From contig JAZBRS010000050.1 of NCBI GenBank assembly GCA_037176725.1, forward strand, positions 19,796,001-19,860,000: a DNA stretch of 64,000 nt, read 5' to 3'. A program made the translations under genes and the position numbers. A model generated the notes under the pieces. The model was not told the origin of the DNA and ran no database searches. It was given only the letters and a program-made list of their open reading frames with translations. Shown here piece after piece: positions 1 to 11,600 of this stretch. Each line of letters begins with the position of its first letter. Position 1 is the first letter of the stretch. The stretch is from Posidonia oceanica (lineage: Eukaryota; Streptophyta; Magnoliopsida; Alismatales; Posidoniaceae).

Positions 1-108
1 TCAAGTAGAGCCCAACCATCCCAAGAACATTCCATGAAGGTCATTTCTGCAGTTGGAGACCTACATGGGCCTTCATCATTGGAAGTCACTCCAGGGATTT
101 GCATTGAA

Positions 109-300
109 CACTACTAGACATTCTACATTTTGTGAAGACACCTAGCGAGGAAATTGCGAGGAAAAGTCCTCACAATATTTTAGTGAGGACAAATAACGAG
201 GAAACAACGAGGATATTTCCTCGCAAGATTATAACGATGACATATCCTCGCTAAGTCCTCGCTAAACTGAGAAAATTGTTCTCGCACGAGGCCTTTGTCC
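109..300 (+). mobile_element. CACTA-like transposon terminus (tentative)
   Basis: The stretch opens with CACTACTAGACATTC. From about 145 it is dense in short direct and inverted copies of GCGAGGA / TCCTCGC (near 147, 158, 200, 213, 225, 246, 260). CACTA (En/Spm) transposons start with CACTA and carry clustered subterminal repeats that bind the transposase, so the layout fits a 5' end. I found no matching TAGTG-ended inverted terminus and no target-site duplication, and no transposase is coded nearby, so this may be a non-autonomous or truncated copy. Confidence 0.35.
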
Positions 301-560
301 TTTTTTTCTTTTGTTACTTTCCCAGTCCTCCCCGAATCCCTTGACATATTCCCAAACCGATGAAACCAAACCCTCCTCCCTTCTTCTTCCTTCCCTTCCT
401 CCAAAAACACCACCTAAACCCTACCTCCCTTCATCTTCCTCCCCTTCCTTCAAGTCCACCATCGAAACCATTTCGCCCTTCTTCTTCTTCTTCTTCCCCT
501 CCTTCTTTTTCTTATTCTTCTTCTTCAGATCTCAATCCTCTTTGCGCTAGATGACTCCTC
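300..560 (+). repeat. Pyrimidine-rich low-complexity tract
   Basis: The plus strand is almost purely C and T, with (CTT)n and (TTC)n runs, especially at 370-530. Reading frames here (proline/serine/phenylalanine-rich) are compositional. Its place just before the carbonic-anhydrase-like relic would suit a former 5' UTR, but nothing shows this directly. Confidence 0.6.
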
Positions 561-599
561 TGCTCCTTCGATGGTGTTCCATGTGAGCGTCTCCTCCTC

Positions 600-872
600 C
601 CTCTCCCTCGCCACGCTTCCACCGGCTCGACCCTGCCGACCACCTCGTCTCCGGACCGGGTCAAGTGGGACTACCGCGGCTAGAGGAGGATCATCCCCCT
701 CGGACAGTGACTCCCAAAGATCGCCGTCGACACCTATGTCGCCCTGAACGTCATGCTCGCTGGCCAGGTGACGATCTAGGATGGGTCGTCCGTGTTGAAT
801 GGGTGCATGCTCAGAGGCGATCTCAACAAGAACACGATCGGGTTCTGCTCGAAAGTGCAAGACTTCAAAATC
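600..872 (+). pseudogene. Gamma-carbonic-anhydrase-like subunit (complex I) exon relic
   Basis: One frame reads, from about 642, SSPDRVKWDYRG, stop, RRIIPLGQ, stop, LPKIAVDTYVALNVMLAG QVTI, stop, DGSSVLNGCMLRGDLNK NTIGFCSKVQ. This is the start of the left-handed beta-helix of plant gamma-carbonic-anhydrase-like proteins (GAMMA CAL1/2), peripheral subunits of mitochondrial complex I. Three in-frame stops lie at 681-683 (TAG where the family has Gln), 708-710 (TGA where it has Trp) and 777-779 (TAG where it has Trp or Tyr). The first two are explained by C-to-T or G-to-A transitions, the mark of methylcytosine decay. Upstream STGSTLPTT resembles the tail of a transit peptide. The homology stops at about 865 and the rest of the protein (over 150 residues) is not seen downstream. 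The identification is from memory of the family. That this copy cannot make the protein is plain from the stops. Confidence 0.8.
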
Positions 873-2807
873 TAAGGTGAGCAATTATTTTGCGTTTTAG
901 TTTGAAGCTTTTGTCTCCTAAAAGAAACTCATAAATTTGTGACTAACTTTTAAGGTGCTTCACAAGCTCAGGATATTGTTTCATTTATGTACAATTGAAG
1001 CTATCGTATTAATCATTATTCCAATGATTAAAACAATTGTCATACATATCACCTTGCTGACTGGTTGAATATTTACTATTGTGATCTTTTATGTCACTGT
1101 CGTTATTGATTTCTATCTTTGTTTTTCTGAAAGTGAATCTTTCTGTATATTATTTGTCAGTCATTCTGTTATGAAGTTTATATGTATATTGTCATCAAGT
1201 ACATAACTATGTAATAGCTTGAACACTTTCTTTGTCTTATCAATTTTATAGGCTGAACAAGATAATATTGTGGTTGTGAAAAGAACTTCAAGTCAGCCTG
1301 ACTTAAAGGTAATGAAAGAGGCAAGTTAATTTTAAATTGCTGCGAGGTTATGACTATTTCTCTAAGCCTGTGACGTGTATTGTTATTTTGATTATTTATG
1401 GAGTCCGTTTGATGATAGTTAGTCTTGTTCAATAAGGTATATTGCAAATTACCATTCCATCAAATTATCTTGCTTTCTTTAGTAAATCAAGTCTCTCCTT
1501 TTTTCTTTTCTGATCATCGAATCTTGACTCGTTTTTTTACGAGATTCATCCTCAAACCAATATGACAATGTATATACATCATACTTTTGTATAATTATGT
1601 TCAAGAATTTCTATGTTCTATAAGGAGAAAAATAATCTGAATGCATTTTTCTGTTTCTGTGACCTTGGGCAACATTATGTAACTTGGCAGTAACACTTAC
1701 CACTTCTATTATAATTCTATTAGATGAGTACAATATCGTTGCATCAATAAAAATGATAGAAGCAAATCTAAAATTCATATCCACAAAATTATTTTAAATG
1801 TTCATTCTTTGTTACTTTCTGTGTTCTATAGGGAGAAGAATAATTTGAATATATTTTTCTGTTTCTGTGATCTCAGGCAACATTATGCAACTTGGCATTA
1901 TAAGCTTCTGATTCATCTCCCAACTACTTTGAGGATAGTATTTGATGTATTTTATGATAAGTATTTAATGTTATTTACAAACCAAGTATGATAATCAATA
2001 AAAATGATGAAAGGCTTCTTTGTTTTCATGTTTCTGTATATGTAACAAGAATATCAGTCTTACACTTTGCCGTTAGCAGTGTGCATAGTGATCCTTAATT
2101 CTGTGTGTTTTTCTCTTCAATTCTATCTTCTGCAGCAGGGTTCTGTTGTAAGTTGTTTCATATTCTTCCTATTTGTATGGCTTATGTATTTGTGGCAATT
2201 TAATTTTGGATCAATCCCACTCTGTTACATATTCACTTAATATGCTATTATACAACAACATTCCTGACTAGAGCAACTTTTTTAGCATTCCTGACTGGAA
2301 AAATCTTCAGGGGCTATCTTAATTATCAAATAGAGGATGCCACTTGCTGACTTTTTCTTTTCTATTAGATTAAGAGCATGCTTGTTTATGTGTGATATGG
2401 TGCTCCACAATTGAGCCACAATTCTTTAGACATTGATTAGGATTTGATTGAATTGTTGAATATTAATAGAGGACATGAATGGTAGAAAGGAAAACTTATA
2501 AAGTTTTACAAATGTCTAACGGTCAGGATCTATGCCCTTTTCTTCTACTTTATCAATCTTTGCCTGTTAGGAAGGTCAATTGCAATAACAGCTCAACCTA
2601 GCAAAATTATGAAGGTATATAAATATTTGATATATTGTAAGTTAATGAAGAGAGAGCGTCCTTTTTTCTTTTACATGTGTATATTTAGGAGGGAGGGTGT
2701 AGATTACTCTGAAAGAATAAATGAAGAAACCATGCTGATCATATTTATTTTAGGTCCCCTGTTCACCTGTACATGACTAACACTATTGTATAGGAATTTT
2801 ATCATAG
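873..2807. other. No recognisable gene
   Basis: AT-rich, intron-like or intergenic DNA. A 57-bp segment at 1252-1308 is bounded by AG and GT and is open in one frame, but I cannot place it in any family. The Walker A (GAGKT-like) and DECH exons that a DCL3 gene should have upstream of 2808 were looked for by eye and not found. Confidence 0.4.
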
Positions 2808-5800
2808 GTGCCTTCACAAACCACATGTTTTTGGAATGACTGCATCACCTGTTACTAGAAAAGGTAAGAATCGAATATAACATGATGTTGGAGTTCTATT
2901 TTCATACACCGATCCTTGATAAAACACTACAACTGAGATGATTTTGAAATTAAAATACTGTAATCCATTGTTAGTAACTATGCTAACCCATCCCAAACAC
3001 ACACATACACGAATCAATGGGAGAAAGTTTGTGGCCATGTTCCACTTGTACAGGTAGATAGCCTTTTTTTTTTATGCAGTATTAGAACTTTTTCTTTTTG
3101 GATGCAGTATTGGAATGTGCAAAATGTGCTGCTGGCAAAATCCACATGAGATGCCAACGGACATGTGCTACTGCAAACACATGCAAACTTAATTAAAATG
3201 GAGGCCTACCTCTTGTACCTTCTAACCACTATAAACCAATTGACAACATTTTGTATGTTCGGCAATCATTTTCATGTTATATGGATTCTAAATTAAATCA
3301 ATTGGTAATTCTTCCTGATGTTACATAACTATTGGAAAATATAGAAGTAAGTTTTTTGATGAAAGTTGGTGATATAGCTCCATATTCTTGTTTCTTGAAA
3401 CTTCCACTGATACAGTGGTACAGTGGTAGTTTGTCCCTGAAGGTTTAGTTTACAATACTTTACATATATCCACCTTCCATAAAATCATTTGTATCTCTAG
3501 CCTGTAGTTTTCTAAATGCACTGATCATATTCTTTTCCTATATCAATTATCAGATGTTACCTAAATATGTTTTTGCAAAGTTGATAAACACAATTTTATG
3601 GTAGCTTTACAATACTCTCAAAGATTAAAAAAATCACTTGCTGATTGTTAGATATTTGACTTACTCTTTTCGCATATTTATTTCTTCTTAGAGATACACA
3701 GCTAGATATCATCACTTTTTAGCAAGTATTTCCATCCCCTTTTCTCAGACCTAATAAAGACATATATCATTGTCATATAAACTTAATGTCCTTATATGGT
3801 TGTTGGGAAATTCATGTGTTGCTGATATTGATTATTACTGTTATCACTTGTTAGTTATTAAAATAGTTTTCTGAACATCCTTGTTCCCTATTTTGGACCT
3901 TGAACAAAGTACTTCATGTTCTGTGTTCACAATGCTTTTCCTCTCAGTTTGCAAAATTTTGGATGTATCAGTGTTTCATCAATTGCAGATTGTGAGGATC
4001 AAATCAATGAACTTGAGAGAACTTTAGACTCTAAGGTGGGGACAAGTCACTATTCTATTGGTAGTTTCTTATACATATTCTACGTCTTATGTGTCTGTTC
4101 TCTTGATATGGAGTACCTCCTAAATTGGATATTGTTATTCTCTTTATTTTCTTACAGGTCTACACAGTGGCCGACAAAGCTAAACTTGAAACATTTGTTC
4201 CTTCTGCAAAAGAAATTAATAGATATTATGACCCACCATTGTCACTTCATGAGGATTTAAGAGCAGGCCTAGAATCACTTTGGATGGAGGTTATTTATTC
4301 CCTTTATTTCTATCATTTTGCAAAGATTGTTCATTATCTTCATCTCTTTGTTTAAAAGTCTTGCATTTTCTTATTAATAGCATGATACCTCTATCGACCA
4401 TTTGCAAGACTCAACATGTCAGTTTTATGATAGTTGTGATGCACTGAAGGCAACAAAAAAGCGATTATCCAGCTTTCATGTCAAGATCTCTGATTCTCTA
4501 GAAAAACTTGGTCTTTTTTGTGCCAGAAAGGTATAAGATATTTCTTTCTGTTATAGGCCATTGGAAAATACCATTTCTCTCAGAAATTTCTTTCCTTTTT
4601 TTTTTGACAGATTTCCTATTTCTGATTTATGTTGTCTTGGTTATATCAGGCCATTAAAATCTGTATGGAAAGTATTTTGGACCCACAATCTTTGGAGAGA
4701 TGTGATATTTCTATTAGTGGTTTGCAGCATTGTAGCAATTTTCTAAAGGAAGTGCTGCGAGTAATTGAAGAAACTCTGCCACATGGTAGGACATGAAATT
4801 CTAATAGCTCCTTGAATCTAGTGCAGGCAAAATTATGTTAGATCTTAGTAAAACACAAGCAGTTCAACTTTATTCCTTGAATGCAGTTTCATTTTTCCTC
4901 TTCTTTTGTATTTTTTAATCTACTTCCCTCAGCTAACACAACTCATCACGTCTTCAGTTTCTTATCATTCATTCCCAAATAACTTCTTTAGCACTTTACT
5001 TTTCTACCTTTATACTTTGAGACAAGTGTTGACAATGTGCCCTCTGATGGATGAGGTATAGTGATACTTGAGATAGTATTTTGCTAGTTTATACTTCTAA
5101 CTCTATGAATGCTCAAATTAGAATATCACTTGAGAAAAGCTTTGAACTACCTGAGCGTATGTTAGAATCTAAAAAAAATCTAGATAATGAAGATGGAAAA
5201 TATTCTCTATATGCATTCTACATGGGATTTAAGTAATTCCCTTTGAATGCCCAAAAAGTTAGTAACCTGTGTAACTTGATTCGGTGAAAATCGGTTGGAG
5301 CCAATTTAACCGGCCTATGCTAATTCATCTCCTATATCACAAGATTCAGAATTCAATGAATTGCTTTGATCTTTTCCTTTCTTCTTTTCAATTATATTAA
5401 TCTGGTATGATAATTTCTTATGTTTTCTGAAGATAATTAATTATTGTCGGATTCAATTTTCTCATGACATCTTGAATTATAATTATACATGCTAGAATTT
5501 TTTACTAATTTTTTCAGTTTACTTGATTATTGGTCCACTGCAAGCTTCTACTGTTTGTTTTTGTTTATCTTGTATGGTTTATTTTGTCTTTTTATTTGTT
5601 GAAATTTGACATATTTTTTTGCTTTCCAGACCATGAAAGGTTGCTGACAACAGAAGATAGCTATTTGAAGGCAGTAACTGTGGGTTACATTTCCCCGAAG
5701 TTGTACGAGTTGATCCAGCCTTTTCAATCATTTGGGTATGAGAGTTATTCTATTATATAACCTTGATTTCTCACCTTGTCGCTTTTGAGTTTTCAGTGAA

Positions 5801-6259
5801 TTTTATGCTCTTATTTTTTGGCCCAGGAAAACAAAACAAGTCCTCTGTCTAATTTTTGTAGAAAGAAAAATCACAGCTAAAGTACTTCAATGTTTTGTTA
5901 AGAGAGTCGACTACTTATCTCATCTTGAAGTTTTTTATTTAACCGGGGGAGCTTCATCCATAGATACACTAACTCCAAAATTGCAAAAGGATACATTGGA
6001 CTTATTTCGTTCTAAAAAGGTACTGTCCTTGGATAACTGATTCACTTTGAAGTTTTGATTGCTACCTGTAAACACCTGAAAAATGGGATTGTTACATAGG
6101 TCAATTTGTTATTCACGACTGATGTAGCGGAAGAGGGAATTCATGTGCCAAATTGCTCATGTGTAGTACGTTTTGATTTGCCGAAAACAGTTCGAAGTTA
6201 TGTTCAGTCATGTGGGAGGGCTCGACAAACTGATTCCCACTATGTTATCATGCTGAACG
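2808..6259 (+). pseudogene. DICER-LIKE 3 helicase segment, truncated at both ends
   Basis: Eight exons join in a consistent phase with GT-AG borders: 2808-2863, 3989-4035, 4158-4289, 4381-4530, 4650-4785, 5630-5735, 5827-6019 and 6100-6259 (980 nt, no internal stop). Exon 1 gives HKPHVFGMTASPV (helicase motif III). Exons 2-3 give DCEDQINELERTLDSK then VYTVADKAKLETFVPSA, matching DCL3 proteins. Exon 7 gives the helicase-C start (CLIFVERKITAKVLQCF) and exon 8 motifs V-VI (TTDVAEEGIHVPNCSCVVRF, YVQSCGRARQ). In intact plants DCL3 cuts Pol IV/RDR2 double-stranded RNA into 24-nt siRNAs. Here the ATPase half, DUF283, PAZ, both RNase III domains and the dsRNA-binding domains are absent. The next expected exon after 6259 is not seen, and a GRF relic begins within 500 bp. 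Motif VI has Cys where Arg is usual in QSRGRARQ. Reading frames survive, so the fragment is young or still transcribed; I call it a gene fragment. Confidence 0.8.
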
Positions 6260-6723
6260 GTACCACTCCTTAGATCTTTTATTATTATTCTGTCTGAGAT
6301 TTTATCCTGTTATTAGGTAATTATATACTCAATTCATTAATTGAATGGTGATTACAGTTGTTGATTTTAATGTAATTCGAATTTGTATCTAAACATGTTT
6401 ATTTTTGTGATTGGAAAAGAGTCTATTTGTATGCATATTTATCTGAACATGTTTAACATCTCTTATAGGTTGTATTTTTTGCTATTCTGTGGAAAATAGA
6501 TGAACAGGATGTTTAATCTCAATGAATCCCAGTTTAACTTAATATAAATAGGGATAAGGGAATATTTGAATGATTGTAATTTTTTTTGTAGCTTTGAATT
6601 GAAATTTGGAAGTTGAATATTTCAAATATTTCTTTGATTGTAAATAGCAAATATTTCATTGAACGAGAAAACAGGACACATTACATTGAATGCAAACATC
6701 AACTATGTCTTGAAGAACATGAT
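6260..6723. other. No recognisable gene
   Basis: AT-rich sequence following the last DCL3-like exon. I see no exon for DUF283 or PAZ and no clear element border, so the break point of the DCL3 copy lies somewhere here. Confidence 0.4.
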
Positions 6724-7166
6724 TTAGATGTCAATCTTCAACTTTTGAATCACAATAGCCACTACAATACAAAAGAAAAAAATCTTTAGCATATTGAGAA
6801 GAGTCTTCAAGTCTTTCTCAACCATATCAAGCTTGTTTTGTAAACTTGCTATTTTTTTAGTTACAATAGTCTCAATTCTATCTATATGGTTTTGCATATC
6901 CATGTGTGGACTTGAAGGCACTTCATCAACCTATTCAAAGAAGCCATAGGTGTTTGGTTGCTACATACAAGAAGCAAGATGAAGTTAAACTTCATATAGG
7001 AATAAACACAAACACTTGATGTGCATAGGACTTACCTGTGAAAGGGGCATCTATGAAATCTCTAACCGTACCTTGATGGCTATTGGAACACAAACAGCTT
7101 CGCCTTCAAATCACATCCACAGTGACGACGCCGATCTATAAGCCATGAAGATGAAATTTCACTCAT
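6724..7166 (-). pseudogene. GRF-type zinc-finger membrane mini-protein relic
   Basis: On the minus strand an ATG at 7166 opens MSEISSSWLIDRRRHCGCDL and continues KAKLFVFQ, stop, PSRYG, stop, RFHRCPFH up to a GTAAGT donor after 7036. This is the GRF zinc finger pattern (CxC ... PxxYGRRFxxCP). A second exon from about 6953 gives QPNTYGFFE, stop, VDEVPSSPHMDMQ, then a coiled-coil segment and a C-terminal hydrophobic helix (FFFCIVVAIVI) ending at 6724. GRF finger, FFEWVDE, coiled coil and tail anchor are the standard order of a large plant family of unknown role, often scattered in repeats. Defects are two stops in exon 1, Trp changed to stop in FFEWVDE, and a phase mismatch at the exon junction. 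The family match is strong on layout; the copy is dead. Confidence 0.75.
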
Positions 7167-7465
7167 CTTTACTGGAAGGAAGAGGGGGAGCCAACGAGAA
7201 CAAAAGATGAAGAGCAACAGGGGATGGTGAAGCCAACAACAAGAAAAGATAAAGAGCAACTGGGGAAGATGAAGAAATAGGATTCAACAGAGAAGAAAAT
7301 GAATAGGTAGTCTGTTGAAGAATAAGATGTTGAGGGTTTTAAAAGAAAAAAAAAAAAAAGGAAAGAGAAGACCGTTGGTGGGAGAGAGAGTAGAAATAAT
7401 AAATTAGTTTAAAAGTTAACGACGTGACGAAATATTTCGTTATTTCTAACTCCATAACTAACTCA

Positions 7466-7587
7466 ATGGCATATATGTACAGAGAAAGAGGGACCAAAGG
7501 TATATTAGAACTTTCAAAATTTTGGATAGCAAATGGCATATGTGTACAGAGAAAAAGGGACCAAAGGTATATTAGAACTTTCAAAAC
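7466..7587 (+). repeat. Tandem duplication, 67-bp period, two copies
   Basis: A segment starting ATGGCATATATGTACAGAG at 7466 recurs at 7533 with a handful of differences, ending CTTTCAAAA both times. It lies between the GRF relic and the 3' end of the splicing-factor gene and codes for nothing. Confidence 0.85.
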
Positions 7588-8616
7588 ATCCTATATTTTA
7601 CTTTAACATATGCTGATTTTTCTTTTTTCTTTTTGAGCTATGCACCCAAGCTCGAATAACAGACCAATATTCCACGAAGGTGCAGAAACCAAACCATAGG
7701 AAAAAAATATATATCCATAACAATTCAACAGTAGGATCTTCCGAGCAAAACCAATATCCTCAGCCTGCCAACTGACACTTTCAGCAAAGGTGACCATCTG
7801 TTGTTGCTGATTGGTGATGAAGTTGTCAACGACGACAACAATGCCGATGCTGTGCAAATTCAAGTCTGAGTTTATAATATCTCTTGGTTTGAGATATTGT
7901 TTGGAAATATTTTTTTACACCAATTTATTACATTAAACGTTTATTGTCGAATAAACATTTCCAAACGATGTCTGATACACAAACTTTTCTAAAAAAACTG
8001 GTTATAACTTTTTCGTGTATTTTAAATTATTTGACAATTTTTTGAAAAACTAATGGATATTAACTTTTTGAAAAACTATGAATATTAATATTCTAATTTT
8101 TTAATGATATCTTCAAAAGTTAATTTTAGTTACAAGATAAACTTAACAAATTCCAGCATGAAGATTCTGACAATGACGACGGCGACGACAACGATGGCAA
8201 CGACGACAACGAGAGAAATATAATCTTTTGATTAACTTATAAGTACTTATTAGACATACAAATCAAATAAACTTTTATTTACATCCATAAAAACTGTAAA
8301 TAATATGACTTAATAAAAAACCAACTTATCAAACAAGGGAACGAAAAATAGACCTGAATAGTTTTGTCAGTTGAGTAAATACTAAACTTCTTCATATAAC
8401 CTCCTCGGCTATGCATGTCCAATTTCCACCTCCACACAGATAAAGAAGCACAAAACTGGTCACAAAACCACAATTTTCTTGCATGATAATAGACTTTTTC
8501 TTTACCCGACCTTTCCATGTCAAACTTTTTACATCGGAATTACAAAAGTCACATTTCAATGTCCAATTCTGTCCCATCGTTAAGCAAGCATATTGAAATC
8601 ATGCAACCTTGCTACT
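7588..8616. other. Downstream flank of the splicing-factor gene, no gene seen
   Basis: AT-rich DNA with a short GACGAC/GACAAC-rich patch at 8175-8215 and a similar one at 7826-7845. The part nearest 8617 is probably the 3' UTR of the minus-strand gene. An AATAAA on the minus strand lies at 8274-8279, about 340 bp after the stop codon, a plausible but unproven poly(A) signal. Confidence 0.4.
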
Positions 8617-11600
8617 TTAGTCCGAAGTTTCGTGGATCTTCTTCCCACTCCAAAGAATAATCTGACTATCCTTGAATAAAAGTGGAACACAGGGCACCAA
8701 ATCCTACAGAAAATCACCATAGCAGCATGAACCCACCCAGTGAATAATTACAGCAACGATGGAAAATATAATGATCAAAAAATCAGAATTTGACATGTTA
8801 AAGAAAAACAGAGACAAAATCATGTGAAAAAAGGGACCATGACACAATTTGCCAGTAGAATATTCACAAGCAGTGAGACTGATAACATGGTTGTAATTCC
8901 TGAAGCTTGTGACAAGTAGTAGATACACGAGAGAGCTAGAAGGACATACAATATAAGCTTGATTCTTCAGCCGCAATACCAGTCTAAAAATTTTAAGATG
9001 GATCTTTCAAATAAGTAGGAATTTTGGAGGTTCTTTGGCATCTAGCATCGGCAATATCCATACTTATGTATACGTATTGGATATATAGAGTACCGACTAC
9101 CGAGTACCCATATTTAAAATTTTTAAGTTAAAATAATTCCTCTGATAATTTTTAAGAGGCTGACCAGCAAACGTTGCCTAATAACTTGGGGAACTAACTT
9201 GGGTGTTAATACCAATGAGGACGAACCCCAACGCACCATTTCAAAAAAAAAAAAAAAAAAAAAAACTGTAGCATTGATATTACTTAAGTCCTGTACTCCT
9301 GTTTTAACTTTTGTTTCTTGCATTTCAGTGAAGTTTAAAGTGTATCGATCTGTTATATGTGTTCTTCGCATTTTAGATAACAAAGATTATAATTTTAGTA
9401 AAAACATCACATGTGTAAAATTATATCAATTCGTAAGTGCATCCTCCAGATATAGTATCCTACCATTACAAAAATTGATGCATCCACCATCCATATGGTA
9501 TCGTACCCGTACCATGTATCACTATCCAATGCTTCTTAGCATTCAAAATATAAAAGGCATTGTACAGTAAACCAACATTCAAGAACCAAAGGAGGCAAGG
9601 AACTAGTCATGCTGCCGAAAGTAGTTATGAAAAGAAGTGCAGCTAGATCTTTCTTTATATTAGTCAAAGAGGAATCCTTCCAACAGCATTGGCCATTCAC
9701 CCAATGTTCCTACTGAGAGTTTCCAAATCTGGTGTGAATTATTGTAGGGGACACAAAAGTCAGGATCTATAAGATAGTACTAAATCCAACCAGTTGAGCC
9801 TTTTTTTTTTTATTAGGGTAAGAAACTACCCTTCTTATATGAGAAAAATACTTGGAATTGTAGTCTCAGTTATTTGATGTTTATTTGGAACATTCTCAAT
9901 TAGTTCATGACAATCAAGATCAACAGTATGACAAAATGATACCTGTTAAGTACCATTCTTAAAAGATATTCACTTCAACAGTGACAAACTACCAGGTTAT
10001 TTTCTTAAAGTATGTATAAAACATATCAAATCGTAAATATTCAACAAAAAATGAACTACTGTCGTCCTGACATAGAACAATTATATGATACTGAAAAACC
10101 AACAAACAACTGAACTTCTATTTTATCTGTGGATTAAATTGAATACCAGAGGAAAAGATCAATATAAAAGCAACAATGGAGAAAAAATGCCATACCCTAA
10201 GTTTCACACCAATTTTCTTGCAATCACTATTGTCCATACTCTTGCAATCTAACCTCACCACCTCCTCGGTTTCAAAGGCAACCTGCACTCTTTCCACCAC
10301 ATTCACATATACACCATTCCTGGCTGTACTTTAAATTTAAAGTATCTATCAGTTCATAAGTTTTTTCAAGCAAGCATAAAGTATAACAAATGAACATTGT
10401 CTCAGAAAACATACTAAGCTTCATCAAGGCAGATGAATTCAATCCTTTGTTCCTCATCTCCTTCGTTTCCTCAAAGGTCAGGCGTTCAGCAACATTTTTC
10501 ACAAGCCTTGGGTAAATTGGTGCACGAGGCTTCCACAACATGAGAGGCACAGCTGGTCTTTGTTTAGGATCATAGTGTCGACCCCGATACAAAATAAGGA
10601 TGTTTACATTCCGATGGATAATTACACCACCAGTTTTGTCCTGTGAAGTTCATAATAATTAGCATAAGAGCTTCAAGAAAATAGTGCAGGGAGAGATATT
10701 CAGTGATGTCTTTGATGCAAGTGCTTTTGTATTGGATTAAACCTCAAGGTGGAAGCAAACATTGTCCATGTCCAGGGTAGGCACCCCCAAACATTTAATT
10801 CTCACAGCTTCAGCTCTCTTCCAATGATTATGGATGTCATCTATCATGTTGTGCGTTACTCCTCCCTTCCCTAAGAACAGTATGACACAAGCAAAGTCAG
10901 GAATGACCTATATACTAGGGAAAACTATCCCCTGTCCACGAAAAGAATGAAAGAAATAACCAGGTACACATGAGACTTCACAGAAATTACACTTATGCTT
11001 GAAAAGATAAAGGTCAAACACAGGTAAGACTTGGAAAATATAAACTCTTTTTTACAGAGGGTAATATATTGATGACTATTAATTTATTGAGAAAGTGTGT
11101 ATAGACTTGCATCTACAGTCAACATCATTAAACTCTATAGTGATGGAGCCACTATATTTTATCGCCTTACAAATACATGTGACGGTAAAACTAAGACCAA
11201 GAGCATCCTCTTAGGTCACTTCTTGGCTTCCATTTAAATGTCTGTTTAGGTAGATTTAATAAAAAAAATTTGCAAAGACCTTAAGGCTTAAGTACCCACC
11301 TAGGTGGTTTAAGTATACACATTAGGGAGCCTAGACCACCTTACATAGGCAACTGAATGTTCCTAAGCATGTCGTCTTCCAATCAAGAACCTGCCAAGCA
11401 ATTAGTTGGGATAAGGCATTGGGGTGACTAAGCATCCTTCACAGTCTGTAAATTGATTAAAACTGACAATTAATTCACTAATTTCACATAAATAGCCTAG
11501 CTGCACACGCCTTATCATTCACACCTAGCGTTTAAACAATCAAGTAATCAACAATCCTTGCATTGGCATATTGCCTATTCCTCGGTATTTCTTAAAAACA

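Noticed and set aside
1252..1308. 57-bp AG/GT-bounded open segment as an exon
   Set aside because: Fits splice rules by chance; the peptide could not be tied to DCL3, to the carbonic-anhydrase relic or to any family.
7603..7863. 86-codon minus-strand frame
   Set aside because: No family features, low-complexity Val/Gln runs, and position just beyond a gene 3' end.
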